From VRUE01 sp036379955 (GTDB lineage: Bacteria; Actinomycetota; Thermoleophilia; Solirubrobacterales; 70-9), in contig DASVFR010000016.1 of NCBI GenBank assembly GCA_036379955.1, forward strand, positions 1-64,000: DNA of 64,000 nt. The letters run 5' to 3'. The notes under the pieces are model-generated. The model was not told where the DNA came from, searched no databases, and saw nothing but the letters and a program-made list of their open reading frames with translations. Positions within the stretch are counted from its first letter, which is position 1; the number at the start of each line of letters is the position of its first letter. Positions 16,901 through 23,938 of this stretch are shown here, in pieces. The translations under genes and the position numbers were made by a program.

Positions 16901-17510
16901 CCCGCTAACCGAGGTTCGCGGAGCGCTGCGGGCTCGGGTCGACTGCAGCCTCGCCGAGCTGGCGAGCAAGCAGGACGGCGCCTGGCTGACGGTCGGCGGC
17001 ATCGTCACCGAGTGCAAGAAGATCCGCACCAAGAGCGGCAGTCAGATGATGTTCGCCACGCTCGACGACGTCGAGGGTCAGGTCGAGATGCTGGTCTTCA
17101 AGGCCGATCAGGCCGAGAGCGCCCAGGTGATCGCCCCCGACGCGATCGTGCTCGTCCGCGGCCGGCTCGACCACAAGGACCGGGGCGAGACGAAGCTCGT
17201 CGTGCAGGAGGCCGAGCGCTTCGAACCCGACGCCGAAGAGATCGCCGCCGCGCCGGCGGTGGCGAGCGCGCCCAAGGGGCCGTTCGAGATCGAGGTCGCC
17301 GCCGCGATGCTCACCGACGCGCTGGTCGAGGAGCTGAAGGCGGTGCTGGAGCACCACAAGGGAGATTCCGAGGTGCGCGTCGCGGTTCGCAACGGTGCCG
17401 CCGAACCCAGGCGCTTCGCGCTGGGGGACGCCTACCGCGTCCGTCCGTCGGCCCACCTGCGCAGCGAGCTGGACCACCTGCTCGGATCCGCATCGGCACT
17501 GGCCGCGTAG
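13974..17510 (+). CDS. dnaE: DNA polymerase III alpha subunit (DnaE)
   Basis: Replicative DNA polymerase catalytic subunit, 1178 residues. It opens with a PHP domain (VHLHAHSEYSLLDG at residues 7-20). The catalytic palm carries SMPDIDIDFSVRGRERVIRY near 397 and the GPGRGSAAGS loop near 360. Further on are the helix-hairpin-helix region and an OB fold (WLTVGGIVTECKKIRTKSG near 1004), then a C-terminal tail. The length and domain order match DnaE1 rather than error-prone DnaE2/ImuC, since the C-terminal OB and tau-binding part are present. It is a monocistronic plus-strand gene starting with GTG. Confidence 0.96.
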   Translation: MSTPAAVHLHAHSEYSLLDGHCKIEAMAARAAEMGQPALGLTDHGVMNGAVDLYKACKKQGIKPIAGFEAYFVDDVKAAKEKTKYERNHLTLLAESDVGFANLVKLSSAGFLEGFSRGKANVDMEMLAAHAEGVIALTGCLQSRFCRRLVEEREDDARAHLDDLIQAFGPEQVYFEVQKNGIAEQDKANEGIVRFARELGRPLVGTADVHYLRREDFDNHRALLCVQTKSTLEAPKLSFDTNEFYLKDNAEMADSFAEWPEAVPTTLEIAERCAVEIDLGKLLLPRYPAPDGEEPEAMLRRIAEEGMRVRYGDPIPAEARERLEFEMGVIEEMGFHSYFLIVWDFVRYAKENGIAVGPGRGSAAGSIVAYALSITDIDPLANDLLFERFLNPGRKSMPDIDIDFSVRGRERVIRYVAEKYGRESVAQIITFGKMAPRAATRDAARVLGYDYGTGDRLAKQIPEPIMGRSPSFEECLQPGQELRKTYDAEPDAKKIVDVAQGLEGIIRNNSIHAAAVVIADRPLHEIVPLQLAEDRGAAGAGAGGNGSGKAERQYKIVTQYSMGPIEEIGLLKMDFLGLRNLDVIEDAVEIIRRSRGEEVDIERIPIDDAKTYAMLAKGDSTGVFQFESEGMRDALRKVGPTEFADIVALGALYRPGAMAYIPAYAKGKKSPASVRYPDPRLRAITEETHGCVIYQEQLMAIAREMAGFSGAEADDLRKAIGKKKRDLMATMKDKFMQGLAESGTAAEVAADLWKLNEAAADYSFNKSHAACYGLISYRTAYLKANYPAEYMAAVISSVMNTKDKVPFFVNRCEEMGIEVLPPDVNASDHDFVVSENAIRFGLDAVKNVGHAAVEAILQAREDGPIESLWDFCERVDSRAVNKRAIECLIKCGALDSTDASRRGMLETLPAAQSAGQKAQEDAQMGQGSIFDFGEGEEGGGSSGQAQHRPPIPAAEFERAELLAMEKETLGTYLSEHPLTEVRGALRARVDCSLAELASKQDGAWLTVGGIVTECKKIRTKSGSQMMFATLDDVEGQVEMLVFKADQAESAQVIAPDAIVLVRGRLDHKDRGETKLVVQEAERFEPDAEEIAAAPAVASAPKGPFEIEVAAAMLTDALVEELKAVLEHHKGDSEVRVAVRNGAAEPRRFALGDAYRVRPSAHLRSELDHLLGSASALAA

Positions 17511-17546
17511 CCAGCTCCAGGCCTGGTTTACGCGATCGCGGGTCCC

Positions 17547-17552
17547 TAGACT
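17547..17552 (+). promoter_or_regulatory. -10-like TAGACT before 17559
   Basis: TAGACT ends 6 nt before the ATG; no Shine-Dalgarno is present. Confidence 0.45.
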
Positions 17553-17558
17553 TCTCAC

Positions 17559-17933
17559 ATGCCGGCGATACGCGAGAAGACGGGCGAGTGCCGTCAGTGC
17601 CGCTCCTTCTGCGACAAGATGGTCGAGCCCCGCGGCTGCCTTGAGATGCGCTGCCGCTACCTCTACAGCTTCGTCGACATGCTCAACGGCGTGCAGTACG
17701 TGGGCTGCATGCAGGGCGTCTACGGCGCCAAGGTCGAGCTCGACGCCGTGCTGCAGCCGGGCGGCTTCGGCGGCGTGAAGATGACCGGCGAGGCGATGCC
17801 CCATTGCCAGTTCTCGGTCGAGCGCGCCTACGAGGGCGAGGGAGAGTCCTACGATTGCGTCAACCGCCGCTTCTTTGACTGCGCCGACGGCGGCCCCGAG
17901 GGCATCAAGGCCTTCGACCTGCGCGACATCTGA
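17559..17933 (+). CDS. Cys-rich protein of unknown function
   Basis: 124 residues, not recognised. Nine cysteines lie at positions 11, 14, 18, 27, 32, 50, 83, 100 and 108. The first five form CxxCxxxC followed by CxxxxC, a spacing that could bind a metal or an iron-sulfur cluster. There is no signal peptide or membrane helix, so it is probably cytoplasmic. Conserved-looking stretches are YSFVDMLNGVQYVGCMQGVY and NRRFFDCADGGPEGIKAF. It stands alone between dnaE and an acyl-CoA dehydrogenase, with a leaderless-type promoter in front and palindromic element 2 behind. Confidence 0.6.
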   Translation: MPAIREKTGECRQCRSFCDKMVEPRGCLEMRCRYLYSFVDMLNGVQYVGCMQGVYGAKVELDAVLQPGGFGGVKMTGEAMPHCQFSVERAYEGEGESYDCVNRRFFDCADGGPEGIKAFDLRDI

Positions 17934-17947
17934 GCCCCACCCACCCG

Positions 17948-17994
17948 GGGTGCAACGTTTTCAACATGCATAACGGGTACAACGCGTTGCACCC
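17948..17994 (+). repeat. 47-nt palindromic element, GGGTGCAACG family, copy 2
   Basis: Ends GGGTGCAACGTTTT and CGCGTTGCACCC, centre GCATAAC; one extra G-C pair extends it outward. Its right half, GGGTACAACGCGTTGCACCC, is itself a near-perfect 20-bp palindrome. It lies 15 nt after the Cys-rich gene and 50 nt before the acyl-CoA dehydrogenase start. Confidence 0.88.
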
Positions 17995-18030
17995 CGGCGA
18001 ATTCGACTCGAATCGCGACATCGTTCCGTG

Positions 18031-18036
18031 TAGAAT
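18031..18036 (+). promoter_or_regulatory. -10-like TAGAAT before 18045
   Basis: TAGAAT ends 8 nt before the ATG; no Shine-Dalgarno is present. Confidence 0.5.
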
Positions 18037-18044
18037 TCGTCGCC

Positions 18045-19340
18045 ATGAGCGATACAGCGGCGGTTGCGGAGGCGGAGGCGCTGGTGGCTGAGGCCACGGG
18101 CGACACAGACGGCGCAGGCGAGGGCGGGCCCAAGTTCACCCTCGAGCTGAACCAGGACCAGAAGGACATCCGCGAGTGGGTGCACGGCTTCGCCGAGGGC
18201 GTCGTCCGTCCCGCGGCGGAGGAGTGGGACGAGCGCGAGGAGACGCCCTGGCCGGTGATCCAAGAGGCCGCCAAGATCGGCCTCTACAGCTTCGAAGCGC
18301 TCGGCCAGTTCTGGGCCGACGAGACCGGCCTGACGCTGCCGATCGCCAACGAGGAGCTCTTCTGGGGCGACGCCGGCATCGGCATGGCGATCATGGGCAC
18401 CTCGCTGGCAGTCGCCGCGATCTTCGGGCAGGGAACCCCGGAGCAGATGGGCGAGTGGATCCCGCAGTGCTTCGGCAGCGCGGACGATCCCAAGGTCGCC
18501 TCATTCTGCTCGTCGGAGCCGGACGCCGGCTCCGACGTGTCTGCGATCAGGACCACGGCCAAGTACGACGAAGCCGCCGACGAGTGGATCCTCAACGGTC
18601 AGAAGGCTTGGGCGACGAACGGCGGCATCGCCGATGTCCACGTCGTCATTGCCTCGGTCGATCGCGAGCTCGGCTCGCGCGGCCACGCCGCCTTCGTGAT
18701 CCCACCCGGGACGAAGGGCTGCGAGCAGGGCGCCAAGGTCAAGAAGCACGGCCTGCGCGCTTCGCACACCGCCGACGTTCACCTCGACGACTGCCGCGTG
18801 CCGGGCGCCTGCCTGCTGGGCGGCAAGGAGAAGCTCGACGAGCGGCTCGCCCGCGTCCGCGAAGGCAAGAAGGCCAAGTCGCAGGCGGCGATGCAGACCT
18901 TCGAGGCAAGCCGCCCGACGGTCGGCGCGCAGGCGCTCGGCATCGCCCGCGCCGCCTACGAGTACGCGCTGGACTACGCGAAAGAGCGCCGGCAGTTCGG
19001 CAAGGCGATCGTCGAGAACCAGGCGATCGCCTTCACGCTCGCCGACATGAAGCTGGAGATCGACGCCGCTCGCCTGCTCGTCTGGCGCGCTGCCTGGATG
19101 GGCCGCAACGGTCACAAGTTCGAAAACGCCGAGGGCTCGATGTCGAAGCTGAAGGCCGGCGAGGTCGCCGTCTGGTCGACCGAGCGGGCGATCCAGATTC
19201 TCGGCGGCAACGGCTACACCCGCGAGTTCCCGGTCGAGCGTATGCACCGCGACGCCAAGATCTACACGATCTTCGAGGGCACCTCCGAGATCCAGCGCCT
19301 GGTGATCAGCCGCGCGATCTCAGGCGTTCACGTCAAATAG
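18045..19340 (+). CDS. Acyl-CoA dehydrogenase
   Basis: FAD-dependent alpha,beta-dehydrogenation of an acyl-CoA. 431 residues with the ACAD layout: N-terminal helical domain after a ~25-residue acidic/Ala-rich lead, FCSSEPDAGSDVSAIRTTA near 150, YALDYAKERRQFGKAI near 307, and a C-terminal ILGGNGYTREFPVERMHRDAK followed by FEGTSEIQRLVISR. The Glu of FEGTSEIQ is at the position of the catalytic base in many members. Chain-length preference cannot be read. No other beta-oxidation genes are nearby, so the substrate is open. Confidence 0.9.
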   Translation: MSDTAAVAEAEALVAEATGDTDGAGEGGPKFTLELNQDQKDIREWVHGFAEGVVRPAAEEWDEREETPWPVIQEAAKIGLYSFEALGQFWADETGLTLPIANEELFWGDAGIGMAIMGTSLAVAAIFGQGTPEQMGEWIPQCFGSADDPKVASFCSSEPDAGSDVSAIRTTAKYDEAADEWILNGQKAWATNGGIADVHVVIASVDRELGSRGHAAFVIPPGTKGCEQGAKVKKHGLRASHTADVHLDDCRVPGACLLGGKEKLDERLARVREGKKAKSQAAMQTFEASRPTVGAQALGIARAAYEYALDYAKERRQFGKAIVENQAIAFTLADMKLEIDAARLLVWRAAWMGRNGHKFENAEGSMSKLKAGEVAVWSTERAIQILGGNGYTREFPVERMHRDAKIYTIFEGTSEIQRLVISRAISGVHVK

Positions 19341-19368
19341 CCGCTTCGAATAAGCCCGCTTCGCGAGC

Positions 19369-19415
19369 GTCACTGCTGCATTCGCCGTCTCATAGACGGT
19401 CAATGCAGCGGTGAC
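19369..19415 (+). repeat. 47-nt palindromic element, GTCAC family (singleton)
   Basis: Left arm GTCACTGCTGCATTCGCCGT, loop CTCATAG, right arm ACGGTCAATGCAGCGGTGAC: 17 of 20 positions pair, and two more pairs close the loop. It lies between two convergent genes and touches the nfo stop codon. It has no T-tract, so it is not a standard terminator. Confidence 0.8.
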
Positions 19416-20276
19416 TTAGCCGCGTCGCTTTAGACCGACTTTGCGGAGGCGCTTGGCGGCCAGCACTTCCTTGCGGTCGGGGCCTTTCTTGGCGGGGCCT
19501 GGGGTCTCCAGGGTGGCCGGCAGGCCCTCGAACCTTGGCTCCGAGAGGAAGGCCTCGAGGCCGCGTTTGCCCATCTCGCCTTTGCCGATGTTGGCGTGGC
19601 GGTCGCGGCAGGAGCCGAGCGGGGCGGCGGCGTCGTTGACGTGCAGGCAGCGCAGGCGGTCGAGGCCGACCTTGGCGTCGGCTTCGTCGACGACCTTGGC
19701 GAGGTGCGCCTCGCCGGTGACGTCGTAGCCCTGGACGAAGAGGTGGCAGGAGTCGAGACAGAGGCCGAGGCGCTTGCCCGACCCGGCCAGCTCGATCAGC
19801 TCCGCGGTCTGGTCGAAGTCGCGGCCTAGCAGGCCCTTGTGGCCGGCGGTCTGCTCAAGGAGGAGGGGGCAGCTCTCACTGTCTTTCAGCGCCGCAGCGA
19901 TCGTCTTTCCGGCTCGCCGCATCGAGGGGCCAAGCGGCTCTTTGACCTGGGCCCCCGGATGCAGGACCACCCCGGCGGCGCCGATTTCGTCGCCGATGCG
20001 CAGCGCGTGGGTCAGCGAGGCCTGTGACTTCTTGCGCAGCTCCTTGTCCTTGCTGGCGCAGTTGATCAGGTAGACCGCGTGGATCACCACCGCTTCCACC
20101 GGCGAGCCGGCCATCGCCTCTTTGAACGCGGCGAAGTCCTCCGGGCCGTATTTGGTCGGCCGCCACATCCGCGGGCTCTGGTTGAAGATCTGAATCGATT
20201 CGCACCCCCGCTCCGCTCCGCGCTCGATCGCCTTCTCGAGGCCGCCAGACGTGGAGACATGCGCACCGATCAGCAT
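19416..20276 (-). CDS. nfo: Endonuclease IV (AP endonuclease)
   Basis: Cleaves DNA 5' to abasic sites in base excision repair. 286 residues of the AP-endonuclease TIM barrel. Zinc ligands can be followed in order: IHAVYLINCAS, VLHPGAQ, LLLEQTAG, LCLDSCHLFVQGYD, LHVNDAAAP, RDRHANIGKGEMG and ATLETPG. The N-terminus MLIGAHVSTSGGLEKAI is typical. It is convergent with the acyl-CoA dehydrogenase and divergent from gltX. Confidence 0.96.
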   Translation of the reverse strand: MLIGAHVSTSGGLEKAIERGAERGCESIQIFNQSPRMWRPTKYGPEDFAAFKEAMAGSPVEAVVIHAVYLINCASKDKELRKKSQASLTHALRIGDEIGAAGVVLHPGAQVKEPLGPSMRRAGKTIAAALKDSESCPLLLEQTAGHKGLLGRDFDQTAELIELAGSGKRLGLCLDSCHLFVQGYDVTGEAHLAKVVDEADAKVGLDRLRCLHVNDAAAPLGSCRDRHANIGKGEMGKRGLEAFLSEPRFEGLPATLETPGPAKKGPDRKEVLAAKRLRKVGLKRRG

Positions 20277-20284
20277 CGATTCGC

Positions 20285-20290
20285 ATCCTA
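20285..20290 (-). promoter_or_regulatory. -10-like TAGGAT before nfo
   Basis: TAGGAT on the minus strand ends 8 nt before the ATG; no Shine-Dalgarno is present. Confidence 0.45.
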
Positions 20291-20345
20291 TGAGGCTGTC
20301 GTAGGTCGCGATATCGCGGAGCGGTCCTAGTCAAGGTGTGCTCTT

Positions 20346-20377
20346 CGCGACAGGCCCGCTTCGGCGGGCCCGTCGCG
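20346..20377 (+). other. Strong TTCG-capped hairpin in the nfo-gltX divergent gap
   Basis: CGCGACAGGCCCGC, loop TTCG, GCGGGCCCGTCGCG: 13 of 14 positions pair and the loop is closed by a C-G pair, giving the extra-stable C(UUCG)G tetraloop. It ends 21 nt before the gltX ATG. It may be a leader hairpin of gltX. Its CGACAGG-CCCGC core resembles the ends of the repeat at 23014 and 40663. Confidence 0.6.
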
Positions 20378-20398
20378 TTCTCGGCTCGCTGTGGAAAC

Positions 20399-21778
20399 AT
20401 GCCCTCGCCCTTGACCGACGAGACCCGCCAGCTCTTTCGCTTCGCTCCCTCGCCGACCGGTGCCCTGCACATCGGGGGTGCGCGCACGGCCCTCTACAAC
20501 TGGCTCGCCGCCCGGCACGGTGGGGGGGAGCTGGTGCTGCGGATCGAGGACACCGACCGCGAGCGCTCTACCAAGGAGAACGTCGCCCAGATCATCGACG
20601 CGATGGAGTGGCTGGAGCTCGACTGGGACATCGGCCCCGTTTCGCAGGCCGAGCGGGCGGACCGGCACGCCGCCGCCCTGCGGCAGCTGCTCGAGTCCGG
20701 CCACGCATACCACGACTCGGCCACCGCGAAGGAGGTCGAGGCCTGGAAGGCCGAGCACGGCGCCGATCGAGGCTACCGGGGCACCCCGGTCGAAGAGGAG
20801 GGAACGGCGGTCCGGCTGGGCGTTCCCGACGAGGGGGAGACCGTCGTCCACGACCTGATCCGCGGCCCGGTCAGCTTTCCCAACCGCAGCTACGACGACT
20901 TCGTCATCGCCCGCGGCGACGGCTCCGTCCTCTACAACTTCGCGGTCGCCGTCGACGACGCCGAGATGGGCGTGACCGAGGTGGTGCGCGGCGACGACCA
21001 TCTCTCCAACACCCCGAAGCAGCTGCTCGTCCTCGCGGCTCTCGGCCACGAGGCGCCGCGGTACGCCCACCTTCCCCTGCTGCACGGGCCCGATGGCAAG
21101 AAGCTCTCCAAGCGCCACGGCGCCGCCTCGGTGCAGGAGCTGCGCGACGCCGGCTACCTGCCGGCGGCCGTGCGCAACTACCTGGCGCTGCTTGGCTGGG
21201 GCACGGACGACGACACCACGCTGATGTCGACCGAAGAGCTGATCCGGCGCTTCCGCGTCGAGGACGTCGGCAGGGCCGCCGCCATCTTCGACGAGAAGAA
21301 GCTGCGCTGGCTCAACGGTCGCTTCATGCGCGAGCTGCCGCTGGACGAGTACACCGCGGCCGTCGCGGCGCACATCGGACGCGACGCCGACGAGCGCTTG
21401 CGCAAGGCCTGCGCGATCGCCCAGGAGAAAGCGCAGACGCTGGCCGAGGTCTGGCCGCTGATCCGCTTCCTCTTCGAACCGCCTATGCCGGACGAGAAGG
21501 CCTGGGCGAAGGTGATGAAGGACGCTGCGCCAGCGACGCTCGAAGCCGCCCGCGCGGCTTTGGAGGGCGTCGGCGAGTTCGACGCGGCTGGCGTGGAGGG
21601 CGCGCTCGCGCCTTTGCCCGAACGGCTCGACGTCAAGCCGGGACGGGTCTACCAGCCGATCAGGGTCGCGATCACTGGCACGTCGGTCTCGCCCGGAATC
21701 TTCGAGTCGCTCGCCGTCCTCGGCCCGGAAGAATCGCTCGCCCGCATCGACGCCGCCCTCGCGCGCCTCCATTCCTAG
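20399..21778 (+). CDS. gltX: Glutamyl-tRNA synthetase
   Basis: Class I synthetase charging tRNA-Glu. 459 residues. The HIGH motif is in FRFAPSPTGALHIGGARTAL near residue 13 and the KMSKS-type motif in GKKLSKRHGAASVQEL near 236; the C-terminal alpha-helical anticodon-binding part follows. The ATG at 20399 is chosen because the catalytic motif begins about 11 residues later; the open frame extends 63 nt upstream over the hairpin. Since gatCAB is in the same window, this enzyme is probably non-discriminating and also makes Glu-tRNA-Gln (inference). Confidence 0.96.
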   Translation: MPSPLTDETRQLFRFAPSPTGALHIGGARTALYNWLAARHGGGELVLRIEDTDRERSTKENVAQIIDAMEWLELDWDIGPVSQAERADRHAAALRQLLESGHAYHDSATAKEVEAWKAEHGADRGYRGTPVEEEGTAVRLGVPDEGETVVHDLIRGPVSFPNRSYDDFVIARGDGSVLYNFAVAVDDAEMGVTEVVRGDDHLSNTPKQLLVLAALGHEAPRYAHLPLLHGPDGKKLSKRHGAASVQELRDAGYLPAAVRNYLALLGWGTDDDTTLMSTEELIRRFRVEDVGRAAAIFDEKKLRWLNGRFMRELPLDEYTAAVAAHIGRDADERLRKACAIAQEKAQTLAEVWPLIRFLFEPPMPDEKAWAKVMKDAAPATLEAARAALEGVGEFDAAGVEGALAPLPERLDVKPGRVYQPIRVAITGTSVSPGIFESLAVLGPEESLARIDAALARLHS

Positions 21779-21881
21779 CGGACAACACCGCCCAAGACAC
21801 TTCGACTGGTTGGACAAATGACCGTTTGGCCCACCCTAATTTTGGGGATGGGCAAGCTAAACCGGGCGTCCTTTCCTGCCG

Positions 21882-22997
21882 ATGAGGGTGGCAACTGGAC
21901 CCGCCATGCAGTCGACGAAAGCGCACACCAACGGCAAGGCCGAATCGGGAGTAGCCCATCCCAACGGCAATGGCGCCCACGCCAAGCCCGCCCCCGGTGC
22001 CCGCCTGGCGGCCGCCTTCGAGGCCGTCGAGAAGTTCCCGGTGCTGATGGAGTCCCGCGCACGGGTCGTTCGCGCCGCGACCGCTGAGACCTCGCGCGCC
22101 TCCGAGGTGATCGAGGCGGTCGAGTCCGACGTCGGCCTGGCGATCGCGGTGATGCGCTTCGCCAATCGCAGCATCGGTGCCGCCAGCGTCGTCGCCACCG
22201 TGCCGGAGGCGGTCGAGGCGATCAAGCCGTCCGGAGTGCTGGCGGTCGCCGGCACGGCGCCGGTCTTCGACTTCTTCGAGCCCAACGGAAGCCGCGAGCT
22301 GCGGCCGGAGCGCTTCCGCGTCCACGCGCTCGCGACCCAGCAGGCCGCCGAGGAGATCGGCAGGGCGGTGGGCTGGGACGGCCGCGACGAACTTGCCCTC
22401 GTCGCCCTCCTGCACGACATCGGCAGGCTGGTGATCTGCAACCTGCACCCGCGGGACCCCGGCTGCATCGACGCGGTCGCCAAAACGCCCGAGCAGCGGT
22501 TGCGGGAGGAGCGCAACAGGCTCGGGATCGACCACGCGGTGGTCGGCGGCGTGCTGGCCAGGCGCTGGAATCTGCCGCAGCGGATCGCCGTCGCGATCGA
22601 GCGCCATCACGCGCAGGACGCGACCGGCCTGGCGGCGCTCGTCGGCACCGCGGACATGGTCGCCCACTACGGCCAGGGAGAGGCCATCAGCCCGGAGCGC
22701 CTGCGCGAGAGCGCCCAGGTGTGCGGGCTAGAGCCAGACGCGCTGCGCGACCTGCTCTACGAGCTGCCCTGCTCGCACCGCGACCACTCGCGCTCGAACG
22801 AGCCCTGTCCGCTCTCGGCCCGCGAGCTCGACGTTCTGCGCCATCTCTCCGAAGGGATGGTCTACAAGCAGATCGCCGGCGAAATGCAGCTCTCGGTCTC
22901 GACGATTCGCACGCACCTGCACAACGTGTACGGCAAGATCGGCGCCGTCGACCGGGCGCAGGCCGTGCTGACCGCGCGCGACCACGGCTGGATCTGA
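21882..22997 (+). CDS. HDOD-domain protein with C-terminal LuxR-type HTH
   Basis: 371 residues. An N-terminal Ala/Gly-rich lead (1-45) is followed by an HDOD domain (about 46-250) with ALVALLHDIGRLVICNLHP, an intact HD pair, and GVLARRWNLPQRIAVAIERHH. A C-terminal LuxR/GerE helix-turn-helix (about 305-371) contains PLSARELDVLRHLSEGMVYKQIAGEM and STIRTHLHNVYGKIGAVDRAQAV. HDOD proteins are signalling adaptors, and the fusion to a DNA-binding domain suggests a one-component transcription factor whose input passes through the HDOD part. It is convergent with another LuxR-type regulator across the structured repeat at 23014. Confidence 0.85.
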   Translation: MRVATGPAMQSTKAHTNGKAESGVAHPNGNGAHAKPAPGARLAAAFEAVEKFPVLMESRARVVRAATAETSRASEVIEAVESDVGLAIAVMRFANRSIGAASVVATVPEAVEAIKPSGVLAVAGTAPVFDFFEPNGSRELRPERFRVHALATQQAAEEIGRAVGWDGRDELALVALLHDIGRLVICNLHPRDPGCIDAVAKTPEQRLREERNRLGIDHAVVGGVLARRWNLPQRIAVAIERHHAQDATGLAALVGTADMVAHYGQGEAISPERLRESAQVCGLEPDALRDLLYELPCSHRDHSRSNEPCPLSARELDVLRHLSEGMVYKQIAGEMQLSVSTIRTHLHNVYGKIGAVDRAQAVLTARDHGWI

Positions 22998-23013
22998 CTC
23001 GGGGGCGCGGTCG

Positions 23014-23204
23014 CCCGCGGGTCCTGTCGCCACAGGGGACCCACCGCCCTTCCGGTCGCTAAAGCGTCCTCAGGGCGGTTCCCCCTACGGCGCCACCCGC
23101 GGGAGAAGCGTCTTCGGGTCAGCTTCCGTCCTTGGGAAGCTTGCAGATAAGCGACTGGGCCCTGCGCGAGCGTCTCCTCGCCGTAGCGCGACAGGACCCG
23201 CGGG
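23014..23204 (-). repeat. Structured ~90-nt hairpin repeat, copy 1 (minus orientation)
   Basis: The core 23014-23103 matches the core at 40709-40797 in reverse complement, with only two substitutions and one 1-nt indel in 90. The whole element is bounded by inverted copies of CCCGCGGGTCCTGTCGC (23014) and GCGACAGGACCCGCGGG (23188-23204). On the minus strand the core folds into stacked helices and would lie in the 3' UTR of the response regulator gene. Confidence 0.85.
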
Positions 23205-23212
23205 CTGGGGAG

Positions 23213-23776
23213 CTACTCGATAAGGCTCTCTCGCAAAGCAATCGCCACCGCGTGCGTGCGGTTGCGGGCTCCCAGGCGCGCCAGGGCGTTCTTGGTGTGG
23301 GTCTTGATCGTTTCCTCGCTGAGGTCGAGCTCGCGGGCGGCGACGGTGGTCGATTCGCCGTTGGCGAGCAGCTGGAGGATTTCGCGCTGGCGCTTGGTCA
23401 CCTTGCCGCGACTACCACGGGGCGGAACGTCCGGGTCGACGAAGCGCTCCTGCGACGCTGCCGCCCGCGCGGCGCGGCACAGTTCCTCGGTGCTGGCGGT
23501 GCGGGCGATGTAGGCGCTGGCGCCGGCCTGCAGCGCGGCACTGGCAAGATGGCGCTCGGCGCGGTTGCCGTGAGCGACGATCCCCATCGCGGGCTCGGCC
23601 CGCAGCATCGCCCTGATCGCATCGCGGGGGTCGACGCCCAGCACCGTTCCGTCCGCGCCGATTCGCATGTCGAGGATCGCGACGTCGAAACCGCCGATGT
23701 CCTGCACGAGCTCGACTGCTTCGCCGCGCGAGACGGCCTCCTGGACCTCGAAGTCCTCTCCGAGCGCCCGGCGCAT
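23213..23776 (-). CDS. NarL/LuxR-family response regulator
   Basis: From the ATG, 187 residues: most of a receiver domain (FDVAILDMRIGADG contains the phospho-acceptor Asp; VAHGN and TASTEE follow) and a C-terminal LuxR HTH (VTKRQREILQLLANGEST, LSEETIKTHTKNALARLGARN). The first receiver strand, CLVIDGHPIVRLG with its acidic pocket residue, is encoded just upstream in the same frame. No ATG, GTG or TTG precedes it, however; the only candidate is a CTG at 23833 with GGAAG 5 nt before. So the true protein is probably about 206 residues, with a CTG start or an upstream sequence error. No histidine kinase is adjacent. A TAGGCT hexamer (23884-23889) could be its promoter. Confidence 0.82.
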   Translation of the reverse strand: MRRALGEDFEVQEAVSRGEAVELVQDIGGFDVAILDMRIGADGTVLGVDPRDAIRAMLRAEPAMGIVAHGNRAERHLASAALQAGASAYIARTASTEELCRAARAAASQERFVDPDVPPRGSRGKVTKRQREILQLLANGESTTVAARELDLSEETIKTHTKNALARLGARNRTHAVAIALRESLIE

Positions 23777-23901
23777 GCCGAGCCGGACGATCGGGTGACC
23801 GTCGATGACTAGGCACTGGGGACGCTCGTTCAGAACCGCTTCCGATCTCTCGGGTTCGCTGACGGCTCCACTGCCAGCCCTGGAGCCTAAACACCGATCC
23901 T

Positions 23902-23919
23902 AACCGGCCTGGTCCGGTT
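23902..23919 (+). promoter_or_regulatory. Inverted repeat before the Rrf2 regulator
   Basis: AACCGG, 6-nt spacer CCTGGT, CCGGTT, followed by a third AACCGG at 23931. It lies in the divergent gap between the response regulator and the Rrf2 gene and is a candidate autoregulatory operator. Confidence 0.45.
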
Positions 23920-23938
23920 CGTGCGGTACAAACCGGCG

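Noticed and set aside
13713..16901. A 1062-codon open frame on the minus strand opposite dnaE
   Set aside because: It is the antisense shadow of dnaE, made possible by GC-rich third positions; its Leu/Arg/Asp/Val-rich translation has no recognisable domain.
21818..22087. An 80-residue frame starting after TAATTT before the HDOD gene
   Set aside because: It overlaps the HDOD coding frame in another phase and its product is Arg/Pro-rich low complexity.
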